DNA of 64,000 nt from Nitrospira sp. (GTDB taxonomy: Bacteria > Nitrospirota > Nitrospiria > Nitrospirales > Nitrospiraceae): NCBI GenBank assembly GCA_024998595.1, contig JACOEK010000001.1, forward strand, positions 930,001 through 994,000, read 5' to 3'. Of the stretch, positions 36,286-44,845 are shown piece after piece. The first letter of the stretch is position 1. Each line of letters begins with the position of its first letter. The translations under genes and the position numbers were made by a program. A model generated the notes under the pieces. The model did no database searches. It was not told where the DNA came from and saw only the letters and a program-made list of their open reading frames with translations.

Positions 36286-36968
36286 GCCTGGTCTCCTGAC
36301 AGTTCCTTGAATACTTCCTCCTCGATCGGCACGAATCGTACCTGATCGCCGGGAGCAAGCAGGAACGGCTTGGGCCTGTGGAGACTGAATAGAAGGACGG
36401 GAGTACGCCCGATGATGCGCCAGCCACCTGGACTGGCTTGAGGATAGATGCCGGTCTGTGTGCCTGCGATGCCTACCGATCCGGCAGCCACTTGTCTGCG
36501 TGGAGTCGGAAGGCGTGGTGTGGCGATACGAGCCGGCACGGGGCCCAGGTAGGGAAAGCCTGGACTGAAACCTAGCATGAACACCCGATAGGTCACGGAG
36601 GCGTGGAGCGCGCCGGCTTCCAAAGGGGTGAGCCCGGCTTGCCGGGCCACGTCGGCCAGATCTGGTCCTGCTGAGCCTCCATACCAAACGGGAATGGTAT
36701 GAGTAATGGGAGGGCGCGAGGGCGCACTCGTTGTGGTTGCCGTCAATGCGCGGAGGTCCTTCATGACCGTGATGGCATCGGTGAGCCGCGCATCAAAGTA
36801 GACCGTCGCGGAACGATACGTGGGAACCACTTCTACGAGACCCGGAATTCCGGCCTGGTCTACAGCACCGGTAAAGGTCAACACCAGTTCGTTCGTGGGA
36901 AGGTCGATCGTGTCCCCAAACTCAACGGTCACCGCGTATTCGCTGAGCTGGATCATACGAGAGATCAT
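36282..36968 (-). CDS. pxpB: 5-Oxoprolinase subunit B
   Basis: A 228-residue protein of the KipI/PxpB allophanate-hydrolase-subunit-1 family: VEVVPTYRSATVYFD, IPVWYGGSAGPDLADVARQAGLTPLE, VFMLGFSPGFPYLGPVP and VAAGSVGIAGTQTGIYPQASPGGW. It pairs with PxpC in the ATP-dependent step. Transcription runs from the MFS gene (46-base gap) through pxpB, pxpA and pxpC with overlapping junctions. Confidence 0.94.
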   Translation of the reverse strand: MISRMIQLSEYAVTVEFGDTIDLPTNELVLTFTGAVDQAGIPGLVEVVPTYRSATVYFDARLTDAITVMKDLRALTATTTSAPSRPPITHTIPVWYGGSAGPDLADVARQAGLTPLEAGALHASVTYRVFMLGFSPGFPYLGPVPARIATPRLPTPRRQVAAGSVGIAGTQTGIYPQASPGGWRIIGRTPVLLFSLHRPKPFLLAPGDQVRFVPIEEEVFKELSGDQA

Positions 36969-37014
36969 TTCGACAGCCTGTCCCGCGATGTTCCGAAAAG
37001 CTAATGATAGGAGT

Positions 37015-38295
37015 TCATTCCGGTAACGGCCTGCCTTTGGTTTCCGTTGCGAATGGGAGTATGGCTAAGCCCAGCAGGTAGATCAATGCGATGGTACTCG
37101 CGGCATTATTGAACGATCCCAGCATGGTCACGAGCCAGCCGGTGACGAAGGGCGCGGCGGAGGCGAGTATGCGGCCTGCGTTGAAACAGAATCCGGCCCC
37201 GGTGGCACGGAGCCGCGTCGGGTACAACTCGGGGAGGTAAATTGGAAAACCGCTGAAGATGCCATTGTTGAAAAACCCCAACACCGGGAGCAGCAGCAAT
37301 ACTTCCGCATAACTATGCGGCACAAAATAGGTGGCCGGTAGCAGGATGAGGCTACCGAGGCACATCAATCCGAATACGGGGCGGCGGCCGAACCGTTCCG
37401 CCAGCGGTCCGAATCCCAGATAGCCGAAGAGCGCACCTGCGTTCAGCGCCATGATCGCATAACTGACCTTCTCGGTAAGCGTCGCGGAATCCTGTCCCTG
37501 AAGATCGGGCATGGCACGGATGAGGGTAGGCGCCCAGTTGGTTGCGCCCCAGACTCCGAACACCGCGACAAAGGCCAAGGTTGAACCAATCAGCGTATCG
37601 CGGCGTAAGGACGGCCGGAACAACTCCATCAGGTGGAGGCAGATGGTGCGGGGCGATTGCGGTTCCCGCTCGTGGGCCTGCACCCACCGCTCCGGTTCTT
37701 TCACCCACCGGCGGACGAGAAGGGCGACGAAAGCCGGCAGGATTCCGATGAGAAAAAGCATCCGCCACCCGGAGTCTTTCAGGAGCAGGTTGAATCCGGC
37801 GGCGAGAAAGAATCCGGCCGCCCATGCCGATTGCAAAATACCGGCGGCTCTGGCGCGTGTCTCTTCAGGCCAGGTCTCGGCGACGATGGCCGCGCCGGCC
37901 GCCCATTCCCCGCCGACGCCGAGCGCCGTGAGAAACCGATAGATCGCGAGATGCCACCATTCCTGCGCAAGTGCGGCCAGGCCGGTGAAGACTGCATAGA
38001 TCACGATGGTCGCAATCAGCGTTTTGGTGCGGCCGAAATAATCGGCGGCCATGCCGAACCCGATGCCTCCGATGGCCCACCCGATCAGAAAAATGGAAAA
38101 GACGATGCCCCCGTACCAACCGATTTGTTCGGACGTGACTTCGCCGCCCGATGCTCCGTTTTGCAGCAGGTCATGCAGCGCGGGATGGAGCACAATCGCG
38201 TAGATGGTGGCATCCATGGCATCGAATACCCACCCGAGCCATGCGACAAACAGCACCAGCCATTGATATCTCGTGACGCCCTTCGTCCATGCCAC
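37015..38295 (-). CDS. MFS transporter, metabolite:H+ symporter type
   Basis: A 426-residue protein with about 12 membrane helices. The N-terminal half has LFVAWLGWVFDAMDATIYAI and the MFS loop GMAADYFGRTKTL; the second half has LAERFGRRPVFGL. The Asp-containing first helix resembles organic-acid:H+ symporters (lactate, sialate, 4-hydroxybenzoate). It lies 46 bases upstream of pxpB on the same strand, so it is a good candidate importer for 5-oxoproline or a related carboxylate; that substrate is inferred from position only. Confidence 0.88.
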   Translation of the reverse strand: MAWTKGVTRYQWLVLFVAWLGWVFDAMDATIYAIVLHPALHDLLQNGASGGEVTSEQIGWYGGIVFSIFLIGWAIGGIGFGMAADYFGRTKTLIATIVIYAVFTGLAALAQEWWHLAIYRFLTALGVGGEWAAGAAIVAETWPEETRARAAGILQSAWAAGFFLAAGFNLLLKDSGWRMLFLIGILPAFVALLVRRWVKEPERWVQAHEREPQSPRTICLHLMELFRPSLRRDTLIGSTLAFVAVFGVWGATNWAPTLIRAMPDLQGQDSATLTEKVSYAIMALNAGALFGYLGFGPLAERFGRRPVFGLMCLGSLILLPATYFVPHSYAEVLLLLPVLGFFNNGIFSGFPIYLPELYPTRLRATGAGFCFNAGRILASAAPFVTGWLVTMLGSFNNAASTIALIYLLGLAILPFATETKGRPLPE

Positions 38296-38384
38296 GCCGA
38301 GATTCTCCCCTGTACGTACTACGTGTCGCCACGCTACGGGGAGGACGTGGCGCTGTCAAGGTGAAGCGCGCAAAGCGGACATGG

Positions 38385-38390
38385 TATAGT
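38385..38390 (+). promoter_or_regulatory. -10 hexamer ten bases before the J-domain gene
   Basis: TATAGT ends ten bases before ATG 38401, so the mRNA would have a leader of zero to four bases. No Shine-Dalgarno is seen. The -35 region is weak (GTGAAG). Confidence 0.4.
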
Positions 38391-38400
38391 CCCTCGCACT

Positions 38401-39039
38401 ATGCCGCGTATTGATTATTATCGCGTCCTCGGAGTGTCGCGGGACATCTCCGATGACGAGATCAAGAAAGCTTACCGAAAGCTCGTCTTCGAGCATCACC
38501 CCGATCGCAATCCGAATAACAGCAAGGCGGAGGAGAAGATCCGTGAGATCAACTCCGCCTACGAAGTCCTCGGCGATCCCGAGAGCCGGCGTACCTATGA
38601 TCGCCTGCATTGGGGCGAGGAGATACGGGCTGAGACCGTCGATCCGTCGCTGATTCTCGAGGAAATGGAGAAGAAGCTGTTCGACGAGGGGCGAAAAGAA
38701 GTGTTCGCCGTCCTCATGAAAATGGTGCCGCGAATCAAATCCGAATTAGCCATCATTCGTGAACGCACGGTTGCGCAGCAGGGATACGATACGTTCAAGG
38801 AATCGATCGTCGAGGCGCGGGGGGCGGAGGTGTTGGATGAATTCGTCACGCCAGAAATGGAGCAACGCAAGCAGCGCCTGCTTGAAGTGGCCATGCAGAT
38901 GATGGTGTCTCAGGCGGTGGTTGCGCGGGGCGATGAAGGCGGGATTCGTGCGCTGCGGGGCCGCTTGGAGGAGATGTTCCGCAAAGGGCGACTCAACGGC
39001 TTCGCGACGGCCTTGGAACTTCTCTACGAGCGAAGGTGA
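38401..39039 (+). CDS. DnaJ-like J-domain protein
   Basis: A 212-residue protein. The J domain occupies residues 1-~68 ([20 protein letters not shown], the catalytic HPD in [27 protein letters not shown]). The remaining 140 residues are helical and charged and lack the Gly/Phe, zinc-finger and substrate domains of DnaJ, so this is a specialised J protein that recruits Hsp70 to an unknown client. The gene stands alone between divergent and convergent neighbours. Confidence 0.88.
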   Translation: MPRIDYYRVLGVSRDISDDEIKKAYRKLVFEHHPDRNPNNSKAEEKIREINSAYEVLGDPESRRTYDRLHWGEEIRAETVDPSLILEEMEKKLFDEGRKEVFAVLMKMVPRIKSELAIIRERTVAQQGYDTFKESIVEARGAEVLDEFVTPEMEQRKQRLLEVAMQMMVSQAVVARGDEGGIRALRGRLEEMFRKGRLNGFATALELLYERR

Positions 39040-39109
39040 ATGCGGAAGCGTGAAGCAGGAGTGGTGAGCAGTAACACGCCCTTACGCGTCACCGTTCACA
39101 ATGTATCTT

Positions 39110-40318
39110 TCACGCCTGTGAAAGTGGTCCCGCGACGAATCGTCCCCGTTGCATGACTCCGGCGATCCGTTCTTGTTTCAAGAGCAGTCCGATATTTCTC
39201 AGCGGGTTGCCTTCTACCACCAACAAATCTGCCTGTTTGCCGGCTTCAATGGTGCCGATCTCGTCTGAGAGACGAAGCAACCGCGCGGCAGCGGACGTGC
39301 TCGTCATGATCGCGTCCATCGGTGTCATGCCAAGCGCGACCATCCGCTCTAATTCCTGCGCATTCTCCCCATGATGATTAAAGGGCGTGCCGGCATCAGT
39401 TCCCAGTGCGATCGGGACTCCCCTCCGTACGGCCGAGCGAAAACTCTTCTCGTGCTGCTTCACCATGTTTCTGGCTTTTGAGCGGGCGCTGTCGGGGATG
39501 CCGCAGCCGGTCGGGCAGGCTGCCGTGGTGGCGAGGGCGGACAGGGTGGGGACCATGTAGACGCCACGCTGGGTCATCATGCCAGCGGCCTCGTCGTCCA
39601 TGAGCGTGGCATGTTCGATCGAATGCACTCCGGCGCGCAGGGCGTTCTTCATTCCCGATGCGCCATGGGCATGGGCGGCCACATGCCGGCCATGGGTGGC
39701 GGCCACTTCAACTGCGGCTCTCAATTCTTCCACCGTCATTTGGGCTTGGTCCGGGGAAGTCCCCGGAGTGAGGACGCCGCCTGAGGCGATGACCTTGATC
39801 ACCTCGGCACCGGCCGTGAGTTGGTCCTGCACGGCGGCTCGCACCGCCTCGACCCCGTCTGCTTCGCGCCCGATGAAGCGGGCATGCCCTCCCGGCATGC
39901 AGATCGCAAGCCCGGCGGCCAGAATGCGGGGGCCGGGCGTCAGTCCCGACTCGATGGCCTTTTTTAACGCAAACACGGCATGGTCGCGGAAGCCCACATC
40001 CCTGACAGTGGTAAAACCGGCCTGCACGGTGCGTCGTGCCAATTCGGCGGCTTTCAGCAACGTCACGGACGAGGACTCACGCTCCACGGCTGCGACCACG
40101 TCGGCTTCAGCGCCCAGGCAGAAGTGGACATGGCAATCGATGAGGCCGGGGAGGAGGGTCAGGCCCCGGCCGTCGATGCGTCGGGTGCCTCGAGGCAGAC
40201 GTATCGTGTCGTCTGGTCCGACGGCCACAATGCGATCCCCTTCAATCACGACGGTGCCTCGCTCAATTTTCCGGCCTTGGCCGTCGAGGATGCGAATCTG
40301 GCGGATCGCGATAGTCAT
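39110..40318 (-). CDS. Imidazolonepropionase/prolidase-like amidohydrolase
   Basis: A 402-residue amidohydrolase-superfamily protein: metal ligands in LIDCHVHFCLG, Lys-like region EVIKVIASGGVLTPGT, His in HVAAHAHGASGMKNAL and SIEHATLMDDEAA, and the catalytic Asp in IALGTDAGTPFNHHGENA. The C-terminal AGKQADLLVVEGNPL closes the beta-sandwich. It is cytoplasmic and close to COG1228-type Xaa-Pro dipeptidases and related hydrolases. Its start overlaps the stop of the DUF3365 gene (ATGA), so it belongs to a three-gene operon with an aminotransferase. Confidence 0.88.
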   Translation of the reverse strand: MTIAIRQIRILDGQGRKIERGTVVIEGDRIVAVGPDDTIRLPRGTRRIDGRGLTLLPGLIDCHVHFCLGAEADVVAAVERESSSVTLLKAAELARRTVQAGFTTVRDVGFRDHAVFALKKAIESGLTPGPRILAAGLAICMPGGHARFIGREADGVEAVRAAVQDQLTAGAEVIKVIASGGVLTPGTSPDQAQMTVEELRAAVEVAATHGRHVAAHAHGASGMKNALRAGVHSIEHATLMDDEAAGMMTQRGVYMVPTLSALATTAACPTGCGIPDSARSKARNMVKQHEKSFRSAVRRGVPIALGTDAGTPFNHHGENAQELERMVALGMTPMDAIMTSTSAAARLLRLSDEIGTIEAGKQADLLVVEGNPLRNIGLLLKQERIAGVMQRGRFVAGPLSQA

Positions 40319-40917
40319 GGCGCCTCGCTGATCGGAATGGTGACGATGACGCCGCCCATGATGTCGTTGAGTTTATAGTCTCGCCGCGGGCTGTTCGCAT
40401 GTCCGTTATGGCAGGACACGCAGCTCTCGGAGACGGCCCGGTCGGCGTAGATGCCCTGGAAGTACCGGATCCCTCCCTGCTGATAAAATCCCGTGAAGGG
40501 TTTCTCCGGTGCCTTCATGACAACTTCCAGGCCGCGTCGTTCAAACTCGCTGTTCGGTCCGTTCCACACATAGATAGGCGTGAGGCTGGCGAGCCGGAAG
40601 CTGAGCTTCATGTCTTTTTGTGCGACCAGACGGCCCGATTCGAGGAGAAATTGGGCGGGTAGGGGAAGACCCTTCTCTTCTTTCCAATGTTCCAGGGCTT
40701 CGACCACGCCTTGGGTGTGCAACTTGTCCACGACGTTTTGCGTGTAGTTGGCGCGATTGGCATCGATCACGGCATGGATAAAACTGGTGACCCGTTCGGG
40801 CGCAACCATGTCGGCCTTGCGCGATTCTGCCACGGCGAGTGCGATGACCCAATAGGTGATCGCCGCCACGAATCCGGCCACCCCTGCCATGACGATCCAG
40901 AACCCGTTTCGACTCAT
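40315..40917 (-). CDS. Membrane-anchored DUF3365 (Tll0287-like) protein with a haem c motif
   Basis: A 200-residue protein. Residues ~7-28 are a membrane anchor (WIVMAGVAGFVAAITYWVIAL). The rest is the Tll0287-like DUF3365 fold (ESRKADMVAPERVTSFIHAV, FRLASLTPIYVWNGPNSEFERR, FQGIYADRAVSESCVSCHNGHA). CVSCH is a single haem c attachment site, so the domain is probably a periplasmic haem-based redox or gas sensor or an electron carrier. Start and stop both overlap neighbours (ATGA each), coupling it to the aminotransferase upstream and the amidohydrolase downstream. Confidence 0.85.
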   Translation of the reverse strand: MSRNGFWIVMAGVAGFVAAITYWVIALAVAESRKADMVAPERVTSFIHAVIDANRANYTQNVVDKLHTQGVVEALEHWKEEKGLPLPAQFLLESGRLVAQKDMKLSFRLASLTPIYVWNGPNSEFERRGLEVVMKAPEKPFTGFYQQGGIRYFQGIYADRAVSESCVSCHNGHANSPRRDYKLNDIMGGVIVTIPISEAP

Positions 40918-42131
40918 GCACCCCTCCTCGCCGACAACTGTGATTGGGTATACGTTTCGACCGCCGCCTGCACCGCGCGACCGGGCTGATCCAGCCAGTC
41001 GTGCTGAGCGAAGATTCCTTCCAAGGCGTTGAGCAGTGTCAGCACATGAGCCTGCTGGCAGGACTCGCCCATCAGCCCGATCCGCCAGACCCGGCCGCGT
41101 AGCGGTCCCAGGCCACCCCCGATTTCAATCTCGTAGTCCCGCAGCAACTGCGTCCTCACCAGCATATCGTCAACCCGGTCGGGCAGAGTGACACAGTTGA
41201 GCATGGGGAGTCGATGGTCCTTCGAAGGGAGCGCCAGAAGGCCCAGGGGTTCAAGTCCGGCCAGCAAGGCGTCGCTGTTGAGCTGATGGCGGGTGAACCG
41301 CGGCCGCAGTCCTTCCTCGTGGACGAGTCGCAGGGCTTCGTGGAGTCCGTACAGCATCGAGATCGGCGCCGTGTGGTGATAGGCGCGGCTGCGGTCATTC
41401 CAATATTCGGCAATCAATGAGAGGTCGAGGTACCAGCTGTGACAGGGGGTGCGTCGCTGTCGCACCACCTCCATGGCTCGCGGGCTCATCGTCAACGGGG
41501 CCAACCCAGGCGGACAGCTCAGACATTTTTGGGTGCCGCTGTAGCAGGCATCAATTCCCCATGCGTCGACTTCGACGGGAATGCCTCCCAGTGAGGTTAC
41601 GGCATCGACGATGAGTAAGGCGCCGTGCGCGCGGCACAGGCCGCCGACCTCTTCAAGGGGCTGCCAGGCTCCGGTCGACGTTTCTGCGTGCACCAGCACT
41701 ACCGCTTTGACGGGACCACCTTGGGACAATGCTTCGTGCAAGGCGTCCACAGGGACGATCTGTCCCCAGGGCGCCTCGATACGTATCGGGATGCCGCCGC
41801 TGCGTTCAATCATCGTGGCCAGGCGCGACCCGAAGACCCCGTTGACCCCGACAATCGCGCGGTCTCCCGGCTCGATAAGGTTGGCGATGACGGCCTCCAT
41901 GCCTGCCGAGCCTGTGCCGGGGAGGGCGATGGTGAACTCGTTCTCCGTCCTGAATAGCATGCGGAGCGAGGCTTGAATCTGATTCATCAAGCTCAGGAAT
42001 ACGGGGTCCAGATGACCGACCAGAGGCTGCGACAGGGCCTGCAGGACGCGCGGATGCACCATGCTAGGGCCCGGGCCCATGAGCAATCGATGCGGGGGGA
42101 CAAATTCGTGATCGTGGGAGGAAAGGCTCAT
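40914..42131 (-). CDS. Alanine-glyoxylate/serine-glyoxylate aminotransferase family enzyme
   Basis: A 405-residue fold type I PLP enzyme. Family blocks are LLMGPGPSMVHPRVLQALSQP near the N-terminus, PGTGSAGMEAVIANL, LLIVDAVTSLGGIPVEVDAWGIDACYSGTQKCLS with the PLP Lys, and ISMLYGLHEAL. It should move an amino group between alanine, serine or a ureido compound and glyoxylate. It is the first gene of the operon with DUF3365 and the amidohydrolase. Confidence 0.92.
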   Translation of the reverse strand: MSLSSHDHEFVPPHRLLMGPGPSMVHPRVLQALSQPLVGHLDPVFLSLMNQIQASLRMLFRTENEFTIALPGTGSAGMEAVIANLIEPGDRAIVGVNGVFGSRLATMIERSGGIPIRIEAPWGQIVPVDALHEALSQGGPVKAVVLVHAETSTGAWQPLEEVGGLCRAHGALLIVDAVTSLGGIPVEVDAWGIDACYSGTQKCLSCPPGLAPLTMSPRAMEVVRQRRTPCHSWYLDLSLIAEYWNDRSRAYHHTAPISMLYGLHEALRLVHEEGLRPRFTRHQLNSDALLAGLEPLGLLALPSKDHRLPMLNCVTLPDRVDDMLVRTQLLRDYEIEIGGGLGPLRGRVWRIGLMGESCQQAHVLTLLNALEGIFAQHDWLDQPGRAVQAAVETYTQSQLSARRGA

Positions 42132-42341
42132 GTTTGGAACTGATCGTGTCGGTTATTCAGAGCAGGGCTCGCCGTCTCTGGAACGTCCGGTGTCACGGCT
42201 GGCGTAGTATAGCGAAACCGGAGGTCGTTCAGCCATGGGATTATGGCCAGGCTCGGTAGGTCGATGGGGTAGGTCGCTCTCCAGTTTCACCGCTCTGAAG
42301 CCGGTGGTATACTCCGGCGCGCCTTACCCCTTGGAGGTCTT

Positions 42342-43835
42342 GTGGACGCTGACGAATCGACCGGCCCGATCCCGCAACCATCTCAATCTTCCGCGTCCTG
42401 TGTCGGGGCGGCTCCTCCGCCACATGCGTACAATCCCGGGTTTTCCCGGGCGGTCACGCTGTTGTCTGCCGTGGTGCTTTCCGCCTCGATTGCGGTCGTG
42501 GCCTGGTTATCATTCGATATCCCGAGGGTAGAGCGCGTCGCGGATGCCGAGCGGGCGCTCAGTCACATGGTCGGTCGCCTGATGGATCAGGCAGACGGCG
42601 TGAAGACGCTGCCGGTGTGGGAACAGTTTCTCTATGACGTCACAATGGGGAGCGATGCGAACGATCGTGAGCAGGCCATTGAATGGTATCGCGAACTTGC
42701 CGAAGAATCGTCCGATCCCTTTGTCGATTTACACTTGGCCATTTTGGAAGGCGAGGCGGGGCTGCTCGCGGATGTTCGACAACGCATCTCGAGATGGGGG
42801 CGGCAAGCCGCTCCCTATCCGTTGTTTGCCAGGCTTATGCAGTCAGGATACGTCGATGCGCATGTCGCTCCCAGCGCCGGTTTCGATCTGCAGGCGTACC
42901 TGGCAGAGCAGCCAGTCACGGGCTGGTTCTACAGCCGGTTGGCTGCGCGTATTGCCGAACGGGCCGGAGACCGGCCGCTGCTTGTCACGATCGAGACGGC
43001 CGATCAGCAACGAATCGAAGCGCTGGTCTGGCGCTCCCGAGCATTCGCCCTGCTCGAATTGACTCTCATGGTCGTGGGAAGTGTCGTCTTGATGGCGTGG
43101 GTGCGGCGCGGCAAGGGTGCCGCGATGTTTCGGGTGGGATCCGCCGAGCTGCCGCCCTTGTGGGCAGGGCGTCTTGGTGCCGGCGTATTGCTTCGGGGCG
43201 GGGCTGTCGGCGCATTGTTGACCGTGGCCTTCCTCTTCGCCGCCGGCGACTTTCCTTCTTTGCGCGTGGTCGCGGTGCCGCTGTCGAACTTGCCGCTGCT
43301 CGCGTTGGCCTACTATCACTTGCTGCGGCCCCAACGGCAGACGTTCTGGCGAGGACTGGGGCTGAGTTTTGAGCCGCGTCACGTGGGCCAGCTGGGATTG
43401 GCGGTGCTGGCGGTCGTCGCAGCGGGATTGATAGGCGAGTGGGTGTTGGGCCGCATTGCAGAGCCGCTGAATTTGATCAGCCATTGGACCGAATGGTTCG
43501 ACGCCGATCTCGTCTGGGGCACGCCTCCGGCCCTGATCGTCAGCTTGATGGAATATGTCGTCTTTGCGCCGGTATTCGAAGAGTTGGCGTTTCGCGGTCT
43601 GTTGTTCGGCGTATTCCGCCGGCGTTTCCAGTGGGGGACGGCGGCCATGTTGAGCGCAGCGTTGTTTGCCATCGCTCACGGCTACGGGTTGATTGGATTC
43701 CTGAGCGTCTTTTGGAGCGGTGTGATATGGGCCTGGGCCTACGAGCGGACCGGCAGTTTGTGGCCGGGGATGATCGGGCATGCCGTCAACAATCTGCTGG
43801 TCTGTCTGAGCGTGATGGCGCTGCTACGGCCCTGA
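42342..43835 (+). CDS. CPBP-family intramembrane protease (CAAX-protease-like)
   Basis: A 497-residue membrane protein starting at GTG 42342 after GGAGGT. One helix near 35-60 is followed by a ~180-residue soluble domain, then about eight helices. The CPBP (Abi) motifs are present: EELAFRGLLFG near 413, a His in IAHGYGLIGF and HAVNNLLV, giving the EE...R/H/HxxxN pattern of glutamate-type intramembrane proteases. The extra N-terminal soluble domain is longer than usual. TATACT at ~42306 may be its -10. Function unknown; relatives process prenylated or secreted peptides or act in signalling. Confidence 0.85.
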   Translation: MDADESTGPIPQPSQSSASCVGAAPPPHAYNPGFSRAVTLLSAVVLSASIAVVAWLSFDIPRVERVADAERALSHMVGRLMDQADGVKTLPVWEQFLYDVTMGSDANDREQAIEWYRELAEESSDPFVDLHLAILEGEAGLLADVRQRISRWGRQAAPYPLFARLMQSGYVDAHVAPSAGFDLQAYLAEQPVTGWFYSRLAARIAERAGDRPLLVTIETADQQRIEALVWRSRAFALLELTLMVVGSVVLMAWVRRGKGAAMFRVGSAELPPLWAGRLGAGVLLRGGAVGALLTVAFLFAAGDFPSLRVVAVPLSNLPLLALAYYHLLRPQRQTFWRGLGLSFEPRHVGQLGLAVLAVVAAGLIGEWVLGRIAEPLNLISHWTEWFDADLVWGTPPALIVSLMEYVVFAPVFEELAFRGLLFGVFRRRFQWGTAAMLSAALFAIAHGYGLIGFLSVFWSGVIWAWAYERTGSLWPGMIGHAVNNLLVCLSVMALLRP

Positions 43836-43918
43836 GAGGCTGTCCCTTGGCTGGCATTCGGTGTGTTCGAGCGAGAGGGTGTGGCTTGTTTCTTCGCGAT
43901 GGGAGGTTGTGACGGGGA

Positions 43919-44527
43919 TTACACCGTCCGGTGGGCGGTGACGATGAGAATTTGCGCGGGCCGTTTGCTGATGTTCCGCCAACAATGCCGGTTGCCTGCC
44001 GGGATCCCGGCGGCATCTCCACGCTTGAGATTGTGGACTTCCTCCTCCAGGGTCAATTCGAGCGTCCCCATGAGCACGACAGCCAGTTGTTCTGCCTGGC
44101 GTACGTAGGGTTTATGTCCGCTGGCTCCGCCCGGTTCAATCGTGATGACCATGGGCTCCAACTGACTGTCCTTATTAAATGGACCAAGCGCCTCGATTTT
44201 TGCGCGAGACCATTCACTCTGCACGACCGGTCGGGCATCCGATCGGATGATGGCGGGAGGAGTGGGGTCGATGGCGCGAAAAAACTCTCCCAGGGTGACG
44301 CCCAGAGCTGAGGCAATGCGCTCAGTGGAGGCAATGGACGGCGAGGCCTGGCGTAACTCAACCTGTGAGATGAAGCTGGGAGAGAACCCGCACTTATCAG
44401 CCAGTGTCCGCACCGAAAGATGATGGGATTTTCTGAGCCGCCGGACAAGGTCGCCGACGTGCACCTCGGCTTTTTTGGGGGGCGGTTGGGCCCGTCCGGC
44501 AGGTTTCTTCTTTGTCGTAGTGGTCAT
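43919..44527 (-). CDS. XRE-type regulator with C-terminal cupin domain
   Basis: I use ATG 44527 (202 residues). After a basic, Lys-rich N-terminus (TTTTKKKPAGRA), residues ~25-85 form a Cro/CI-type helix-turn-helix (VRRLRKSHHLSVRTLADKCGFSPSFISQVELRQASPSIASTERIASALGV). A cupin follows (~110-200: EPGGASGHKPYVRQAEQLAVVLMGTLELTLEE, GDAAGIPAGNRHCWRNI), which usually senses a small ligand. The SGNH gene is divergent, and a 21-base palindrome between them is a natural operator. It is therefore probably a ligand-responsive repressor or activator of one or both genes. Confidence 0.88.
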   Translation of the reverse strand: MTTTTKKKPAGRAQPPPKKAEVHVGDLVRRLRKSHHLSVRTLADKCGFSPSFISQVELRQASPSIASTERIASALGVTLGEFFRAIDPTPPAIIRSDARPVVQSEWSRAKIEALGPFNKDSQLEPMVITIEPGGASGHKPYVRQAEQLAVVLMGTLELTLEEEVHNLKRGDAAGIPAGNRHCWRNISKRPAQILIVTAHRTV

Positions 44528-44845
44528 CAATGGCTCGCTCTGAATCACCGGCTGAAGGAGGAGCGCACAAAGCCGGTTTTTTACCTGTGTACCACGTTTT
44601 TGTGTGAACTCTCAAGGATGAGTGGCTTCTCTTCCCTTCTCCTGCTCCTCTGCCCCCGCTGTAGTCTCAACGCGCTAGGGATTTCCCCAACTTCCCCGAT
44701 GGGATAAATCGGGCTAAGAAGAGTGTCCAGTAATACTGGACACATGTCCATAAATGCGAACGTGCTGGCAGGTAGATCGTGTGTGATGTCTGTGGCGTGA
44801 CGTGAAGACAGGCAGTGAATACCGTGCGCGCAGGGAGGCCGGTGA
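44528..44845. other. 318-base divergent intergenic region
   Basis: This gap between the XRE-cupin gene and the SGNH gene holds the palindrome at 44723-44743 and its additional half-site. I see no gene in the rest. Confidence 0.5.
44723..44750. promoter_or_regulatory. Operator-like palindrome with third half-site
   Basis: GTGTCCAGTA-A-TACTGGACAC is a perfect inverted repeat with 10-base arms. A further TGTCCA at 44745-44750 forms a second palindrome with the right arm (TGGACA-CA-TGTCCA). So three TGTCCA boxes alternate in orientation, about 96-122 bases before the SGNH start. It suits a dimeric regulator such as the adjacent XRE-cupin protein. Confidence 0.6.

Noticed and set aside
42843-43781. 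A 312-residue minus-strand frame inside the CPBP protease gene
   Set aside because: It is highly charged and repetitive, typical of antisense of membrane helices; the plus strand has the protease motifs.
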